DNA of 64,000 nt, from contig NZ_CP139972.1 in assembly GCF_034424315.1 (NCBI RefSeq), positions 1,178,001 to 1,242,000 of the forward strand, read 5' to 3'. Origin of the DNA: Chitinophaga sancti. GTDB taxonomy: Bacteria > Bacteroidota > Bacteroidia > Chitinophagales > Chitinophagaceae. This document shows, in pieces, positions 1 through 9,430 of this stretch (positions are counted from its first letter, which is position 1; each line of letters begins with the position of its first letter). The translations under genes were made by a program, and so were the position numbers. The notes under the pieces were generated by a model. The model was not told the DNA's origin and ran no database searches. It saw only the letters and a list, made by a program, of their open reading frames with translations.

Positions 1-359
1 CTATTTATGTAACAAGTTTCAGGATTTTTCTACGTGAAAATACGGTTCGTGTATGCGATATATATGCAACACCTGCTTTATGATAGGCTGACTCCCATTA
101 TGCTACGGCCTTGTATCCGGGCAATTACAGCTTCAATACATACGCCTATAAATATTATCCACGAAAGGGCATACAATATTTTCAATATCTGCCTGGATGT
201 GATTTTAATTTTCATAGTTGTTCTGGGGTTAATGATAATGTAAACCTAATGAATATTTGTCGAAAAACAATAGATATTTAACGTGTTGGGCTATTAGAAT
301 ATGAATATTCCGGGCATAAAAAAAAGTTGAGCATTTGACTAATAGCCAGTTAATTAGAA
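1..359. other. AT-rich stretch without a supported gene
   Basis: The only open frame here (34-243) has no recognisable protein features and no clear ribosome binding site. I see nothing that I can name in this stretch. Confidence 0.5.
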
Positions 360-796
360 GTGGTCGTACAAATAATTAACATGCACAATTTAAGAACGAA
401 CTTCGTAAAATGCTATCGTATATGCAAAGAGTTATTTAAAACTGAAACAGTTCAAGGTTTTAATTTTGGCCATTATTCTTTGGCTCCGAAGATGAATGAT
501 TATGACATTGCTATATTTTATCTGCATTTAAATAACGCGTTATTTATAGCCAAAATTACTAGCAACCAAACCTTTTAAGTAGCTAATGCGGATTGTTTGC
601 ATCTATTCGCCGAACCAAATCAGCTACCGTATGAATATCCCGAAAACTTGCCTACCTGGGTTTCAGCGTCGTCTTATGATTTCCTTTTCAGCATGGATGG
701 TAATGAAATTGCAAAGGTCCCCCAAGGTCTTTTCATCTTCCGGATCAAGTATATTCGTCCAAGCTACCCTGTCCGCTGCCATGCGGAAATAATGAT
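360..796 (+). pseudogene. Broken hypothetical gene, interrupted by an in-frame stop
   Basis: Two open frames lie in the same reading frame and are separated by a single TAA at 576-578. Read through, they give one protein of about 145 residues with no recognised domain. The second part contains FAEPNQLPYEYPENLP and SSYDFLFSMDGNEIAKVPQG, which look like real protein rather than noise. The 3' end runs directly into an IS3 end remnant at about 797. The most likely reading is an accessory gene inactivated by a nonsense mutation and then truncated by an insertion. A chance pair of frames is possible. Confidence 0.4.
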
Positions 797-895
797 AAAA
801 AATAACAAAAAAAAAGAGGACATTAATAATAGTAGTAATAGATTTGATTCTTTTAATTATTAAACCACTTATTGCTTGCTAACAAATGGGGAGTA
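797..895 (+). mobile_element. IS3-family end remnant, same IS as the copy at 49.6 kb
   Basis: The stretch reads in frame as ..NNSSNRFDSFNY and finishes with GGGGAGTA. This matches the last codons and terminal inverted repeat of the intact IS at 49588-50902, whose transposase ends ..YNSSNRFDSLINNSPIAV and whose outer end is GGGGAGTA. Only about 100 bp of the orfB-side end remain, so this is a relic that records an older insertion at this site. Confidence 0.75.
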
Positions 896-930
896 CCAAA
901 AAGTTAAGCTCCTTTTCTTAACTTTGAACT

Positions 931-1530
931 AATGAGTGAACCAACAGGACACAACCACAACAAAGCCTTTAAACAGATGGCGATAGACTTTTATCTGAAG
1001 GGAAAGCAGCAGGAGAGTCAGCGAAAGATAATAGATTGGGCGTAGATCTACTTCGGCGATGATCCAGAGAGCATAGGGTGAATGGTAGTCGTTGCTTTCC
1101 TGGTAATGGGAAACAGAATCTAACTCCGGTTTAGAAAGAAATACAGGCATTAAAGAAAGCACTGAAGGAGTCAGAAATGGAAAATCAGATTTTAAAAAAG
1201 GCGGTAAGCATCTTCTCCGGGGAAGGCAACAAATATTCAGGGTTTAAAGAACCGCATCAGCAAATTGAAGTCAGCAAGATGAGTAAGGCATGTAGAGTCA
1301 ATCGCAGCAGTTATTATGCCTGGTTAACCTGGCTACCATTAAGACAAGCGATCAGCAATTATTATCTTTCACAAAGCATTGAGGCAATATACCAATCCGG
1401 GAAGGGCAGGTATTGAAGTCCCAAAATAACGGGGGGCCTAAGGTCTGAAGGAATAGATGTTTCAAGACAAAGAGTAGCCCGGATTATGGGGTTGAAGGGT
1501 GTTCGCGGAGTAATATATGGCACCTGAGCA
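931..1530 (+). pseudogene. Decayed IS3-family transposase (orfA end plus orfB start)
   Basis: Pieces of an IS3-type transposase are spread over shifted frames. The start reads MSEPTGHNHNKAFKQMAIDFY. A coiled-coil end of OrfA follows (ALKKALKESEMENQILKKA), then the typical OrfB start around CRVNRSSYYAWL, and then GRY..LRSEGIDVSRQRVARIMGLKG in another frame. Stops at about 1033 and 1414, frameshifts, and the absence of the DDE catalytic half make it non-functional. It is a different IS3 subgroup from the copy at 49.6 kb, judging by the OrfA sequence. Confidence 0.75.
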
Positions 1531-1612
1531 ATTTAAAAATTCTTTCATTAAACAAGCGGCCTAACCAGGTGCTTATTTTCTGGTTGCAAATCCAATACCT
1601 TAATCACCTAAT

Positions 1613-3388
1613 ATGAGTTTCATTCATTCTAATCTGTCAGGGACGTCTCCTTCTCCTGATTTCGTGCTCGCAGTTACGCAAAAAAGTATCAATGCTTCCT
1701 TAAAACATCGTCTTTATCGATCCTCGCAAGACGAAGAACTTATTTGGTTCGGGTATGGAGATAACGGTCAGCCAAAAGAGTATGATTTTCTCACCATGCG
1801 TTTCAGGGCGGGAAACACGAACTTTTTTGATATTCCTGAAGGAGCCCGTGTAAAAGAAAACAAAGTCCTTGAAAATTACCAGAAGGCAGGCTTTATTCAG
1901 TTGATCCGGTTAAAACCAGGGATACCAAGGGTAAAGAACCTGGCCATGCTGCCACCGGTAATAAAATTTGGAACAGACTCGGAAATACTGTATACCCTCC
2001 TGTTTGAGGAATTTACTGTGATCACCTTACGGGGTGAGGGGCCTTCAGCTCAATTGGAATACAGCAGGCAACCGCTTACCGGTATTTACCAGGTAAAGGT
2101 GAAAGCAGGTCTTAAGTTCATTAATATTGACGCCGACCCTGCGACCAACAAAAACAATTCGTCCTTCAGCCTAAATGGCCAGGGACAGAATCGCTATACC
2201 CTTAGGCAGCTGGTGGCTGACTCCAGCAAGGCGCAAATCATTTCACTGCCGGGGATAGATGCTATTGGCGCGGGAAGCGTTCAGGAAAAACGACTACAGA
2301 CTTTGTACATCAACCTGATGCAAAAGAATATGATTGTATTGGGCACGGTTGCCCTGGAGCAGGACCCCCCGCCTACTATTGTCAACATCGGAACGACCAG
2401 GTATACAGTTCCGACACCCCGCACCAGTACTAATCTGCCGCTGAAAGACGTCACTTTTTTTATTAATCACTTTAAAGGTGACAAACCGCTTCCGCAACCA
2501 GCAGACGATAGCCGTTCGGGCTTTAGCTCCCTGAACTTCGCCTGTTCCGTAGGATCCGGCGCAGCGGTCAGGCCAGCTTCTCTGAGCTGGGATTGGATTG
2601 AACCTAAGGTTGGCAAGATACAGGCAGATGGTGTACTCGCTATCAGAAAAGATGCGTTTTTGAACTGGCTGTCGGACCTCGTAGCGCCATTCTTCCGGAG
2701 AATCTGCCTGCAACCTTCTTGCACCGTAGAAAGCGGCTGGAGCATGACTTATGATCTGAAGTTTGCCGAAGCAGGAGACAGTCAACAGTTTAAAATTATT
2801 CCCAAAAGAACCTACCCGGATGGTTTTAATTGTGTCATGGCACTGGCATACCAGGGCGAATCATCAGATTCCTGTTTTCAGGTTTATTCCTGGGGGAATT
2901 TAGAATGCCGGTATTCTGTTGCTTCAGAGATTTATATTAAGGATAATAAGATTAAGTTCTATACGAATGTCAATGTCTGGCTGCATATTAATTTTGATAG
3001 CGGCGTAACGGAAGGAAACTTTGCCAAATACGTAATTGAGCAAGTTTTTGATCTGCATGTGAATGCTTACGGAAAAATACAGCTACAGCGGCAGCCGACA
3101 ATCATTAGCGATAAGTCGGAGACATATGACGTCAGCTTTTGGACGAAGCTCATCTCTTTCGGGCGCTTCGACGACTTATTGGATCTTCAGAAAAAGTTCA
3201 AAGCGGGTTATTACGATAGTTTAATTAACAACCTGGACGGTATAGAAAAGGGCCTTAATGGTGCCGCCGCCATGATTTTCCCAGGGGGAAACTCTTTTGT
3301 ATTTAAAGATGTACAGTTTTCAGAAGGGCTTGACCTGGTGGCACACATTGTCCACGCCGATCCTGATAACAATACAAATGCTAATTAA
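1613..3388 (+). CDS. Large hypothetical protein, 591 aa, paired with the next gene
   Basis: No signal peptide or membrane segment is visible, so it is probably cytosolic. I do not recognise the family with confidence. The N-terminus (residues 15-30, DFVLAVTQKSINASL) and residues about 320-345 (SWDWIEPKVGKIQADGVLAI) recall TULIP-type lipid-binding proteins such as the P47/OrfX group of clostridial toxin clusters, but this is only an impression. The downstream gene starts 22 bp after the stop on the same strand, which suggests co-transcription. Sequence composition is more GC-rich and gene-like than the debris on both sides. It starts soon after an IS3 relic, so it may be an acquired module. 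Confidence 0.75.
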   Translation: MSFIHSNLSGTSPSPDFVLAVTQKSINASLKHRLYRSSQDEELIWFGYGDNGQPKEYDFLTMRFRAGNTNFFDIPEGARVKENKVLENYQKAGFIQLIRLKPGIPRVKNLAMLPPVIKFGTDSEILYTLLFEEFTVITLRGEGPSAQLEYSRQPLTGIYQVKVKAGLKFINIDADPATNKNNSSFSLNGQGQNRYTLRQLVADSSKAQIISLPGIDAIGAGSVQEKRLQTLYINLMQKNMIVLGTVALEQDPPPTIVNIGTTRYTVPTPRTSTNLPLKDVTFFINHFKGDKPLPQPADDSRSGFSSLNFACSVGSGAAVRPASLSWDWIEPKVGKIQADGVLAIRKDAFLNWLSDLVAPFFRRICLQPSCTVESGWSMTYDLKFAEAGDSQQFKIIPKRTYPDGFNCVMALAYQGESSDSCFQVYSWGNLECRYSVASEIYIKDNKIKFYTNVNVWLHINFDSGVTEGNFAKYVIEQVFDLHVNAYGKIQLQRQPTIISDKSETYDVSFWTKLISFGRFDDLLDLQKKFKAGYYDSLINNLDGIEKGLNGAAAMIFPGGNSFVFKDVQFSEGLDLVAHIVHADPDNNTNAN

Positions 3389-3410
3389 CCTTTCCTAATA
3401 ATTTTAGAAC

Positions 3411-6400
3411 ATGACCAAATATTCGATTTCGGCCACCTCTGAGCTGATCAAAAATTATAAACAGGCCGAGACGATGGCTCCTGATGCCAATTTTGAGGCG
3501 CTGCAAACCACCGACGGCCTTTCTTTGCTTTTTTCCATTGGTACAGACGGCGCATTTTATGTAACTGCTGAGAGCCCGGGACATAAGACTGGGTGGGAAC
3601 GGATCTGTCTTACGCGTGCACTCTGCGAAACATCATTTCCAGGCAATAATTCTGTTCAATGCAAACTGTTCAGCCTCGCCCAAAATAAGCATACTAACTC
3701 GATTGACTGCGGTATTGTTATTAATGACGGAAAGAATGATCACCTCTTTGTTTCCGTTGATAATCCCTGCGGGAGCACTTCCTGGCTCCACGATTTAAAA
3801 TGGAAAAACGTCTCGTATGACCATCCACATAGCCGGCCATCGGTGATCAATATCACGGGCCTGATGATCAGTGATTCCTCAGATGGCGAATATATCATTG
3901 CAGATATCAGTACGGGGCCGGATTCCGGCAAATCATTTGTCGAGCGTTATTATATCGATATTGAAAAAATGGACGGACTGGCATGGCATAGCCACAATCT
4001 GACGGCACACCTGGAGACCGACCAGTATTTAAGCTGCCTTGGAAGAAAAAAGGATGGCCTGGTAGATGGTGTCTATACAACCGGAAAACTGGGGAATGAT
4101 GTACATCTCATCTATCAGCCATTGTATAATGCTTTTGACCCGGACTTATATGCGGCGCCTTCACGCTTACGACTCCCCGGCAATCTACTGCCTGAAGCAA
4201 TGGCCACCTGCCGCAAGCAGGATGACAGCACCGACCTTTTCCTTACGGCTAGCGGCGGTCTGTACTGGTTTCCCTCGGATAGACAGTCAGATTATTCGGA
4301 AGCGGTACTGCTGTTTAAAGACCAACTATTTAAAGGAGTGAAACGTCTTTTTGCATCTGCAAATTCAGAGCGGGCAACTGTTTGGGGCTTAAATCGCTCC
4401 AACCAGGTTTTTTACATCAGCTGCCCGGTTAAAGAATTACATAAGGCCGACAGCTGGAGTGTGCCCGTACCATTGCTGGCAAACGTGTATCAGATTTCCC
4501 CGTATATAAACCTCGAAGACGGATCAAACACCTTTTTTGCCAACATCGAGGGAGATACACTGCTGAAGGCAGCCAAATCTGCGGATACCTCTTTATGGGG
4601 ATACCAACGCATCATCCTCGAAGCGAAATCAATCAGGGCGAGCACAAGGAAGTTTACCTCCTATACAACAAGGATACAGCTTAGTGACGAGCAAAAACAG
4701 GGCATAGCTGAAGCTAACCTTAGTATTAGCACTAACTTCCGTACAAAAGTGTATATCAACAATGTGTACTATGTGCTGGACACTGAGCCTATTGAGGTCA
4801 AGACTGATTATTCCGGCGCGCTTACCGTGGTGGAGGCAGTAAGCGGGTTACTTGGCGCGACCATCACCGTCGGGCACACAGCAGCCGAACCATTAGAGAT
4901 ATGCCCAATGGACAAGCAACTGGCTAAGCTGGCAGCGCTGGATAGCCCTGAGCGCCTGAAAGCTGCGAATTTTACAGACGAGTCAGGAAATAAAAGGAAA
5001 TTACTGCGGGACGGAATAGATGCAAAAAAGTTGGAGCATGTAGCAGCGATGAATAGGAAATTAGGACAGGAGTTCCGGTCTTTAAGACTTGCGGATGCAG
5101 ATGCATCCGCAAGCCTTCAGTTAGCCGCGGCCAGTACCGGCCTCACGGACCCGGGTGACCTGTTCAGCTGGATAAAATCGGGTGTAACCAGCGTCATTGA
5201 ATCTGTTGTCAGTGTGGCAAAGAATGCATGGGAGTTTGTGGTCAATGTCGCCGGCAAGATTTATCGAACCGTGCTGGATTGTGCCGAACAAATAGCCGCA
5301 GCCGTTGAACAATTGTTCAGTACCGTGGCCGCGGCAATAAAGGATGTTATCAATTACCTGGAATACCTGTTTGCCTGGGGTGATATCAGGAGAACAAAAG
5401 AAGTATATCATCATCTTACACGTTTATACCTGGATGAGCAGATAGAAAGCGTACGTCACCTGAAAGGGAAGTTCGATGGAGTAATGAGCCAGGTCATAAA
5501 ATCTGTCAACGAATGGGCGGATATTACTGATTGGACGGGTATCGGTGAATCGGCAGATAAAAAAATTGAAGGCAAGGTAAGTCCCCTGGAAGGACAGGAG
5601 GCTTCGAGCATGATGATCATCAATCACTTCAAGGACAACGCAGCCAACATCACTGAACAGACACCAGGGCAACCATCCATTGAGGAACCGGGTGTTTTTG
5701 ATGTGTTGCTGGAGGTACTTAAAAGGGAAGGAGATCTTATGTCCGAAGTGTTCAGACAGTTTCAGACACTGGCAGAAAGCTACCAATCGCTTACGCTGAG
5801 CGAGATCCTTAAGAAAATAGTTGCCATTCTTGCAAACACCTTATTGAGTACCGTGCAGGTGGTGATCGATGCGCTGCTGGATATACTTTATATTCTGGGC
5901 AAAGCCGCTTTACGGGTCTTAGACACTAAAATACACATCCCGGTTGTTTCAGATATTCTTAACGCAATTGGTGTTGAAGACATGTCTATGCTTGATCTTA
6001 TCTGCTGGATAGGAGCTGTTCCTGCTACCATCATGTATAAGGTACTTACTGGTAGTGCCCCCTTTACTGATTCCCATATCACCATTGATCTGAAAAATGC
6101 CGTAAGTCTGGAGGAAGCACTGGCTGCCGGGCAATTGGAGACTGCTGAGCATCCTGAACCTGAGATGGAAAAAGCCGGCATGGTACATTCCATGAGCTTA
6201 ATGACCACGTCTTCTGTAGCACACACCAATTTACAGCGAATAATGTTTATAACAGGACATAGCCTATCTGCTATTTGTTCCTTTATCAACTTCCCTTTTG
6301 TATTTGCTGATACGCTGCAGGAACAAGGTAGCATGGCACAGAAAGTCTCTTCTGCCTTAAGTATCGTAATGGCAGCCACATCCTATCTGGGTAACTATTT

Positions 6401-6872
6401 TCTTGGTATTTGTGCGAGTAAAGATGCAGTCTGGAAGGGTTATGCCACAACGATGCAAAGTGTGCGCCTGGTGAGTAGGGTAGTTTTCTGGAGCAAGCTA
6501 CACCGGGGGGCAGAACAAAGTTCTTCTTCTTCCCTGAAGCTGGCCAACTATCGTGAAATAGGTGCGATATTCGACTCGTTTTTAGTACTTTTTGACATGA
6601 TCGGTACCGTTGTTCATTTCTGCGAGTTGGCTAAGTTGCCCGATAACGAAGTTGGTAAAAAGGAAGCTACTTATAATGAAATGGCAAACGTTGTGGGTTA
6701 CTTTAGTCGTATTACTTACATGGTTGCAGTAAAAACTTCAAATCCAAAGGTAAAGGTGATCAGCGGTGGATTTTCATCAGGTTGCCATGTGGTGATCGGA
6801 TCAATTAAAGTAGGTATAGTACATACTTACTGGAAAAGGTCGCAGCCGGTTTACGCTATATCCAGTATTTGA
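3411..6872 (+). CDS. Very large hypothetical protein, 1153 aa, propeller-like N-terminus
   Basis: The first 400 residues look like beta-propeller blades: repeated short segments such as FSIGTDGAFYVTAESPG, LFLTASGGLYWFP and ATVWGLNRSNQVFYISCP. Residues about 405-500 look like an Ig-like beta domain. Residues 590-720 are alpha-helical (IKSGVTSVIESVVSVAKNAW and on), with further hydrophobic helices after residue 800 and around LLDLICWIGAVPATIMYKV-type sequence. No signal peptide is seen. The combination of a sugar- or lipid-binding type propeller with long amphipathic helices would suit a pore-forming or membrane-acting protein, but this is inference. It forms a pair with the 591-aa gene 22 bp upstream. 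Confidence 0.75.
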   Translation: MTKYSISATSELIKNYKQAETMAPDANFEALQTTDGLSLLFSIGTDGAFYVTAESPGHKTGWERICLTRALCETSFPGNNSVQCKLFSLAQNKHTNSIDCGIVINDGKNDHLFVSVDNPCGSTSWLHDLKWKNVSYDHPHSRPSVINITGLMISDSSDGEYIIADISTGPDSGKSFVERYYIDIEKMDGLAWHSHNLTAHLETDQYLSCLGRKKDGLVDGVYTTGKLGNDVHLIYQPLYNAFDPDLYAAPSRLRLPGNLLPEAMATCRKQDDSTDLFLTASGGLYWFPSDRQSDYSEAVLLFKDQLFKGVKRLFASANSERATVWGLNRSNQVFYISCPVKELHKADSWSVPVPLLANVYQISPYINLEDGSNTFFANIEGDTLLKAAKSADTSLWGYQRIILEAKSIRASTRKFTSYTTRIQLSDEQKQGIAEANLSISTNFRTKVYINNVYYVLDTEPIEVKTDYSGALTVVEAVSGLLGATITVGHTAAEPLEICPMDKQLAKLAALDSPERLKAANFTDESGNKRKLLRDGIDAKKLEHVAAMNRKLGQEFRSLRLADADASASLQLAAASTGLTDPGDLFSWIKSGVTSVIESVVSVAKNAWEFVVNVAGKIYRTVLDCAEQIAAAVEQLFSTVAAAIKDVINYLEYLFAWGDIRRTKEVYHHLTRLYLDEQIESVRHLKGKFDGVMSQVIKSVNEWADITDWTGIGESADKKIEGKVSPLEGQEASSMMIINHFKDNAANITEQTPGQPSIEEPGVFDVLLEVLKREGDLMSEVFRQFQTLAESYQSLTLSEILKKIVAILANTLLSTVQVVIDALLDILYILGKAALRVLDTKIHIPVVSDILNAIGVEDMSMLDLICWIGAVPATIMYKVLTGSAPFTDSHITIDLKNAVSLEEALAAGQLETAEHPEPEMEKAGMVHSMSLMTTSSVAHTNLQRIMFITGHSLSAICSFINFPFVFADTLQEQGSMAQKVSSALSIVMAATSYLGNYFLGICASKDAVWKGYATTMQSVRLVSRVVFWSKLHRGAEQSSSSSLKLANYREIGAIFDSFLVLFDMIGTVVHFCELAKLPDNEVGKKEATYNEMANVVGYFSRITYMVAVKTSNPKVKVISGGFSSGCHVVIGSIKVGIVHTYWKRSQPVYAISSI

Positions 6873-6911
6873 ACTTAAGACATTAATTCCAGCGATACAT
6901 CCTCACCAGTG

Positions 6912-6961
6912 TGGTGAACCGGATTGGATTCGAACCAATGACCTGCTGCTTAAAAGGCAGC
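6912..6961 (-). pseudogene. 3' half of a tRNA-Lys(UUU), including encoded CCA
   Basis: Read on the minus strand, the piece contains an anticodon stem GCTGC/GCAGC around loop CTTTTAA (anticodon TTT), variable loop AGGTC, a T arm ATTGG-TTCGAAT-CCAAT, acceptor strand CCGGTTC, discriminator A, and CCA. The D arm and 5' acceptor strand are missing. In their place the sequence folds back as a copy of the T-arm side. It cannot give a functional tRNA and probably marks an integration or rearrangement junction. Confidence 0.65.
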
Positions 6962-6974
6962 AGGTCATTGGTTC
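6932..6974. repeat. Perfect 18-bp inverted repeat with 7-nt loop
   Basis: GAACCAATGACCTGCTGC at 6932-6949 is the exact reverse complement of 6957-6974, around the loop TTAAAAG. The arm contains half of a tRNA-Lys anticodon stem, variable loop and part of its T arm. No T-tract follows, so it is not a typical terminator. Confidence 0.85.
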
Positions 6975-7219
6975 ATTGCTTATCTGTTCTTTGCATTCTT
7001 TCAATTCCTGGTTATATTTAGTAGCATCTTCATAGGGGGGGTGCACTGCGCAGGAGGTATACCACTAAATTTTTAAAATGATAAGCGCCCCATTTTTGAA
7101 TCTGGCTATATTCGGACCCGGGCCCTGTTGGATAAGGAGTACCCTTATACTTCCCTTTTGATAATCTCGTAGCGAATGTTTCAGTAGAATCATCGGTCAG
7201 GCCTATAATACGCCATATG
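6975..7219 (-). pseudogene. Unidentified protein fragment with a frameshift
   Basis: The minus strand from about 7219 down is open for some 55 codons, including GLTDDSTETFATRLSKGKYK and GTPYPTGPGSEYSQIQKWGA. It then shifts frame at a run of seven G/C (about 7037-7043) into YEDATKYNQELKECKEQISN. The composition looks like protein, but I cannot name a family. It has no start and ends in the tRNA palindrome. The upper end overlaps a plus-strand toxin tail, so one of the two readings at 7198-7219 must be chance. Confidence 0.3.
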
Positions 7220-7641
7220 GCGGAAGTAGCCGCCCAGCAAGCCAGTTAGCTTAATACAGAAGCCGGTGGCCAAATTTACTTATTGGGTACAAGATATTAC
7301 CCGAAGCACCAAACAGGGCAACTGCATTACCTATTGAAAGATCCTTGGTATCTTCACATTATCAAATATACATGCTTGGGCCTCTTGGGCAAGCCTTGCC
7401 AAATCCATTTTAATTATAAAATCAAAGCATGCTCGGTAATTTTGAAATTAGTTTCTTAGGAGATCAGGAATTGTCATTCGAGGCCAATCCAGTAGGATTA
7501 TCCTACATGTCACTTCTAAAGGCAGCAAAATTTATAAAATACAAGCGGATCGATATTTGCATAATAAATCGATCTGAGACACTGTTAGAAGTGGAAGGAA
7601 TTGATTGTTCTTTGTGTCAGGTAAATATCAATTATGATGTA
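7197..7641. repeat. 445-bp segmental duplication, copy 1
   Basis: This segment matches 33623-34067 along its whole length without an indel. About 20 substitutions are seen, most of them in the toxin tail part. It covers the toxin tail, the 15-bp gap, and the first 70 or so codons of the immunity gene. Confidence 0.9.
7198..7413 (+). pseudogene. C-terminal tail of a polymorphic toxin, with in-frame stop
   Basis: In frame, the sequence reads ..RPASQLA, stop (TAA 7252-7254), YRSRWPNLLIGYKIL.. to ..GPLGQALPNPF and a second stop at 7411-7413. The near-identical copy at 33.6 kb has GAA in place of TAA and stays open, which shows that the frame was once coding. The tail ends 15 bp before the 255-aa gene, the usual toxin-then-immunity order of polymorphic toxin loci. 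The toxin family is not recognised. No Rhs core or start is present, so this is an orphan tail. Confidence 0.55.
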
Positions 7642-8196
7642 GACATCTATAAAGGAAAAGATATTGAGACAAAACGAAAGATCCTTTATGAGATTATATT
7701 TTACAGCATGGATTTTCTTGCTACTAAAAAAGGCTGGAACCTCGCCTTTCTAGCGGAAGTTAAATTGACTGTTATCAATCACAATTATATCATTTTTACC
7801 CCTTATAGAAAACCGGTCAGGAATGAGAAACGTAAGATAATAGCTCAATTGATAGTATTTTTGGATATAGGAGTTGGATATTTTAAACTCAATATTTATG
7901 ATTATAATATGGAGTTAATCAAAAGTATTGATTTTTATAAAGTACATCCGCATCCTATTATTTACGATTGGTTCTTTACTAAAATTTTATGGGTAGAAGA
8001 GAATATATGTAGGGTGGCGGATTTGGATGATGAAATCTTATTTGACATAAATATCGACGATGAAACTATTAATACGCATTTTGTACCTAAAGGAAGATCA
8101 TTGGATATTTTACATAGTGCGATTCTGGCATTAAAGTATGACACGCCATGGGAGGATAGACAGAAGTATATACGACAGATGATTCAAGGTAGTTAA
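7429..8196 (+). CDS. Putative immunity protein, 255 aa, intact copy
   Basis: Soluble, acidic, with no signal peptide and no recognised domain. It starts with MLGNFEISFLGDQELSFE. Its position 15 bp after a toxin tail suggests an immunity role. A second copy at 33855 keeps only the first 72 residues and then runs into unrelated sequence. AT content is high, typical of immunity genes in this region. Functional assignment is by context only. With the toxin tail upstream broken, this gene may act as an orphan protection gene. Confidence 0.65.
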   Translation: MLGNFEISFLGDQELSFEANPVGLSYMSLLKAAKFIKYKRIDICIINRSETLLEVEGIDCSLCQVNINYDVDIYKGKDIETKRKILYEIIFYSMDFLATKKGWNLAFLAEVKLTVINHNYIIFTPYRKPVRNEKRKIIAQLIVFLDIGVGYFKLNIYDYNMELIKSIDFYKVHPHPIIYDWFFTKILWVEENICRVADLDDEILFDINIDDETINTHFVPKGRSLDILHSAILALKYDTPWEDRQKYIRQMIQGS

Positions 8197-8367
8197 AATA
8201 AGGAAGCTGTCTCAATAAATGGAATGGGTTTGTTAGGAACAGCGAATTAAATTAATACACCATTTACACCAACTAAATTATCAGATATTACAATGGGGTT
8301 AATATCACGAATAATGACTGCTGCAATAGGTAATCAAAGGCTTTGCCCCGAATATTAAAGTGTTAGT

Positions 8368-8898
8368 ATGAAATCTTTTTTATAAATTATCATTATAGCA
8401 ATCTTTTGTTCATGCAGTGCAAGCAGAAAGGGAATGCAGAACTATTACTATGTTGAGCCTTTTAAAGAGCAGGAAGTAAATCTTTATTTAAAAGGCGACT
8501 CAACATTTATTTTCCAAGACTTGACGGGATGTAACCAATTTGAATTTACAGGTAGATACAAGCAAATAAATGACAGCACGGTGAGTTACTTACTTTTTAG
8601 TTCAGTCAAACTTCAAAATGTTTTACCGAACTCCAACAATGATTTAATTTTTTCTGTTCAAGATGGTGATACTGCTTGGATAATAAACAGAGATAGAATT
8701 TTTATTCATAAGCAACCATTTATAGCAACATCAAAAAGTACAATAAATCTTCAGGAGATTAGGTATAAAAAACTGGAAGAATACTACATAGGTTTACTTG
8801 GCAAAGAAGGCTTTTTAAGAGTGTTTGGTGACGGTAGCAAAAAAGAAGCAAAGAAAAGGTTGCTTGATTGTAAACTTCCTGATATAAAAATTAGATAA
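8368..8898 (+). pseudogene. Lipoprotein with a nonsense codon in the signal peptide
   Basis: The reading frame from ATG 8368 gives MKSFL, TAA (8383-8385), then IIIIAIFCSCSASRKG.., which is a clear lipoprotein signal peptide with a cysteine lipobox, broken by one stop. After that the frame is open to 8898. The mature part (YYYVEPFKEQEVNLYLKGDS..CNQFEF) is related to the intact lipoprotein at 48677-49294 (FVTIKPLRDWEVTLTFNKDS..CNEFYY). A start at ATG 8434 would give a 154-aa protein without export signal. The paralogue sits directly after a HELKH toxin domain, so this is probably a retired immunity lipoprotein. The 170 bp between the previous gene and this one hold no recognisable gene. Confidence 0.6.
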
Positions 8899-8917
8899 CT
8901 ACTTCTACTTTTATAAT

Positions 8918-9430
8918 TTAGGATGAGTCGTTATTAAGCTTCTCTAATCCTCTCTGCTCCTGCCTTATCTTGATTTGGTCAAGCACTTCATCAGGAGAAA
9001 AACTTTTCTTCGAATAGACTCTTATTATTATATCTCGTATATCATATGCACTCAATAATGGATATTCATTATTATACAAGATTTTTTCACTTAGTATAAA
9101 ATGTAATGCCATTATTACCAATACCATATGATGATGCCACGCCCTCCATCCTCTAACCTGATATTCACTCATACCTGCCTCCTGCTTTGCATCCTGGAAG
9201 GACCTCTCGATAAAATAGCGCTGAGATTGCATTCTGACCAGGTCAGCAAGTTCAAATTCATCTTCATATGCATTGCTAAGGGCATATTTATATCCAATAT
9301 CTCCTGAAGGGATCTTTGTCGCTCTTATAATTAATAAATGTTCTCTATAATCTTCACTCTCCCCGTCTCATGTATAAACTGTCTTCATCTGCATTTTTTT
9401 ATAAAGTCTGCAAAATCGTTTCTGAACTTT
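8918..9430 (-). pseudogene. IS701-like transposase, C-terminal remnant
   Basis: The open part 8918-9232 encodes RYFIERSFQDAKQEAGMSEY and VRGWRAWHHHMVLVIMALHF, the conserved C-terminal region of IS701-type DDE transposases, including the glutamate in the YxIExxF-type motif. The frame continues upstream as DYREHLLIIRATKIPSGDIG, and further up a TGA stands where the family usually has Trp. The N-terminal two thirds are missing. The break coincides with the start of the group II intron RT fragment on the other strand. Confidence 0.75.

Noticed and set aside
2294..2785. 163-codon minus-strand frame inside the 591-aa gene
   Set aside because: It is fully contained in a well-formed plus-strand gene and shows no domain. 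A shadow frame.
6912..6961. Functional tRNA-Lys gene
   Set aside because: The D arm and 5' acceptor strand are absent. Only the 3' half can fold.
7429..8196. Possible toxin instead of immunity gene
   Set aside because: It stands behind a toxin tail with its own start and no trafficking domain, the order expected for immunity. Still only a context call.
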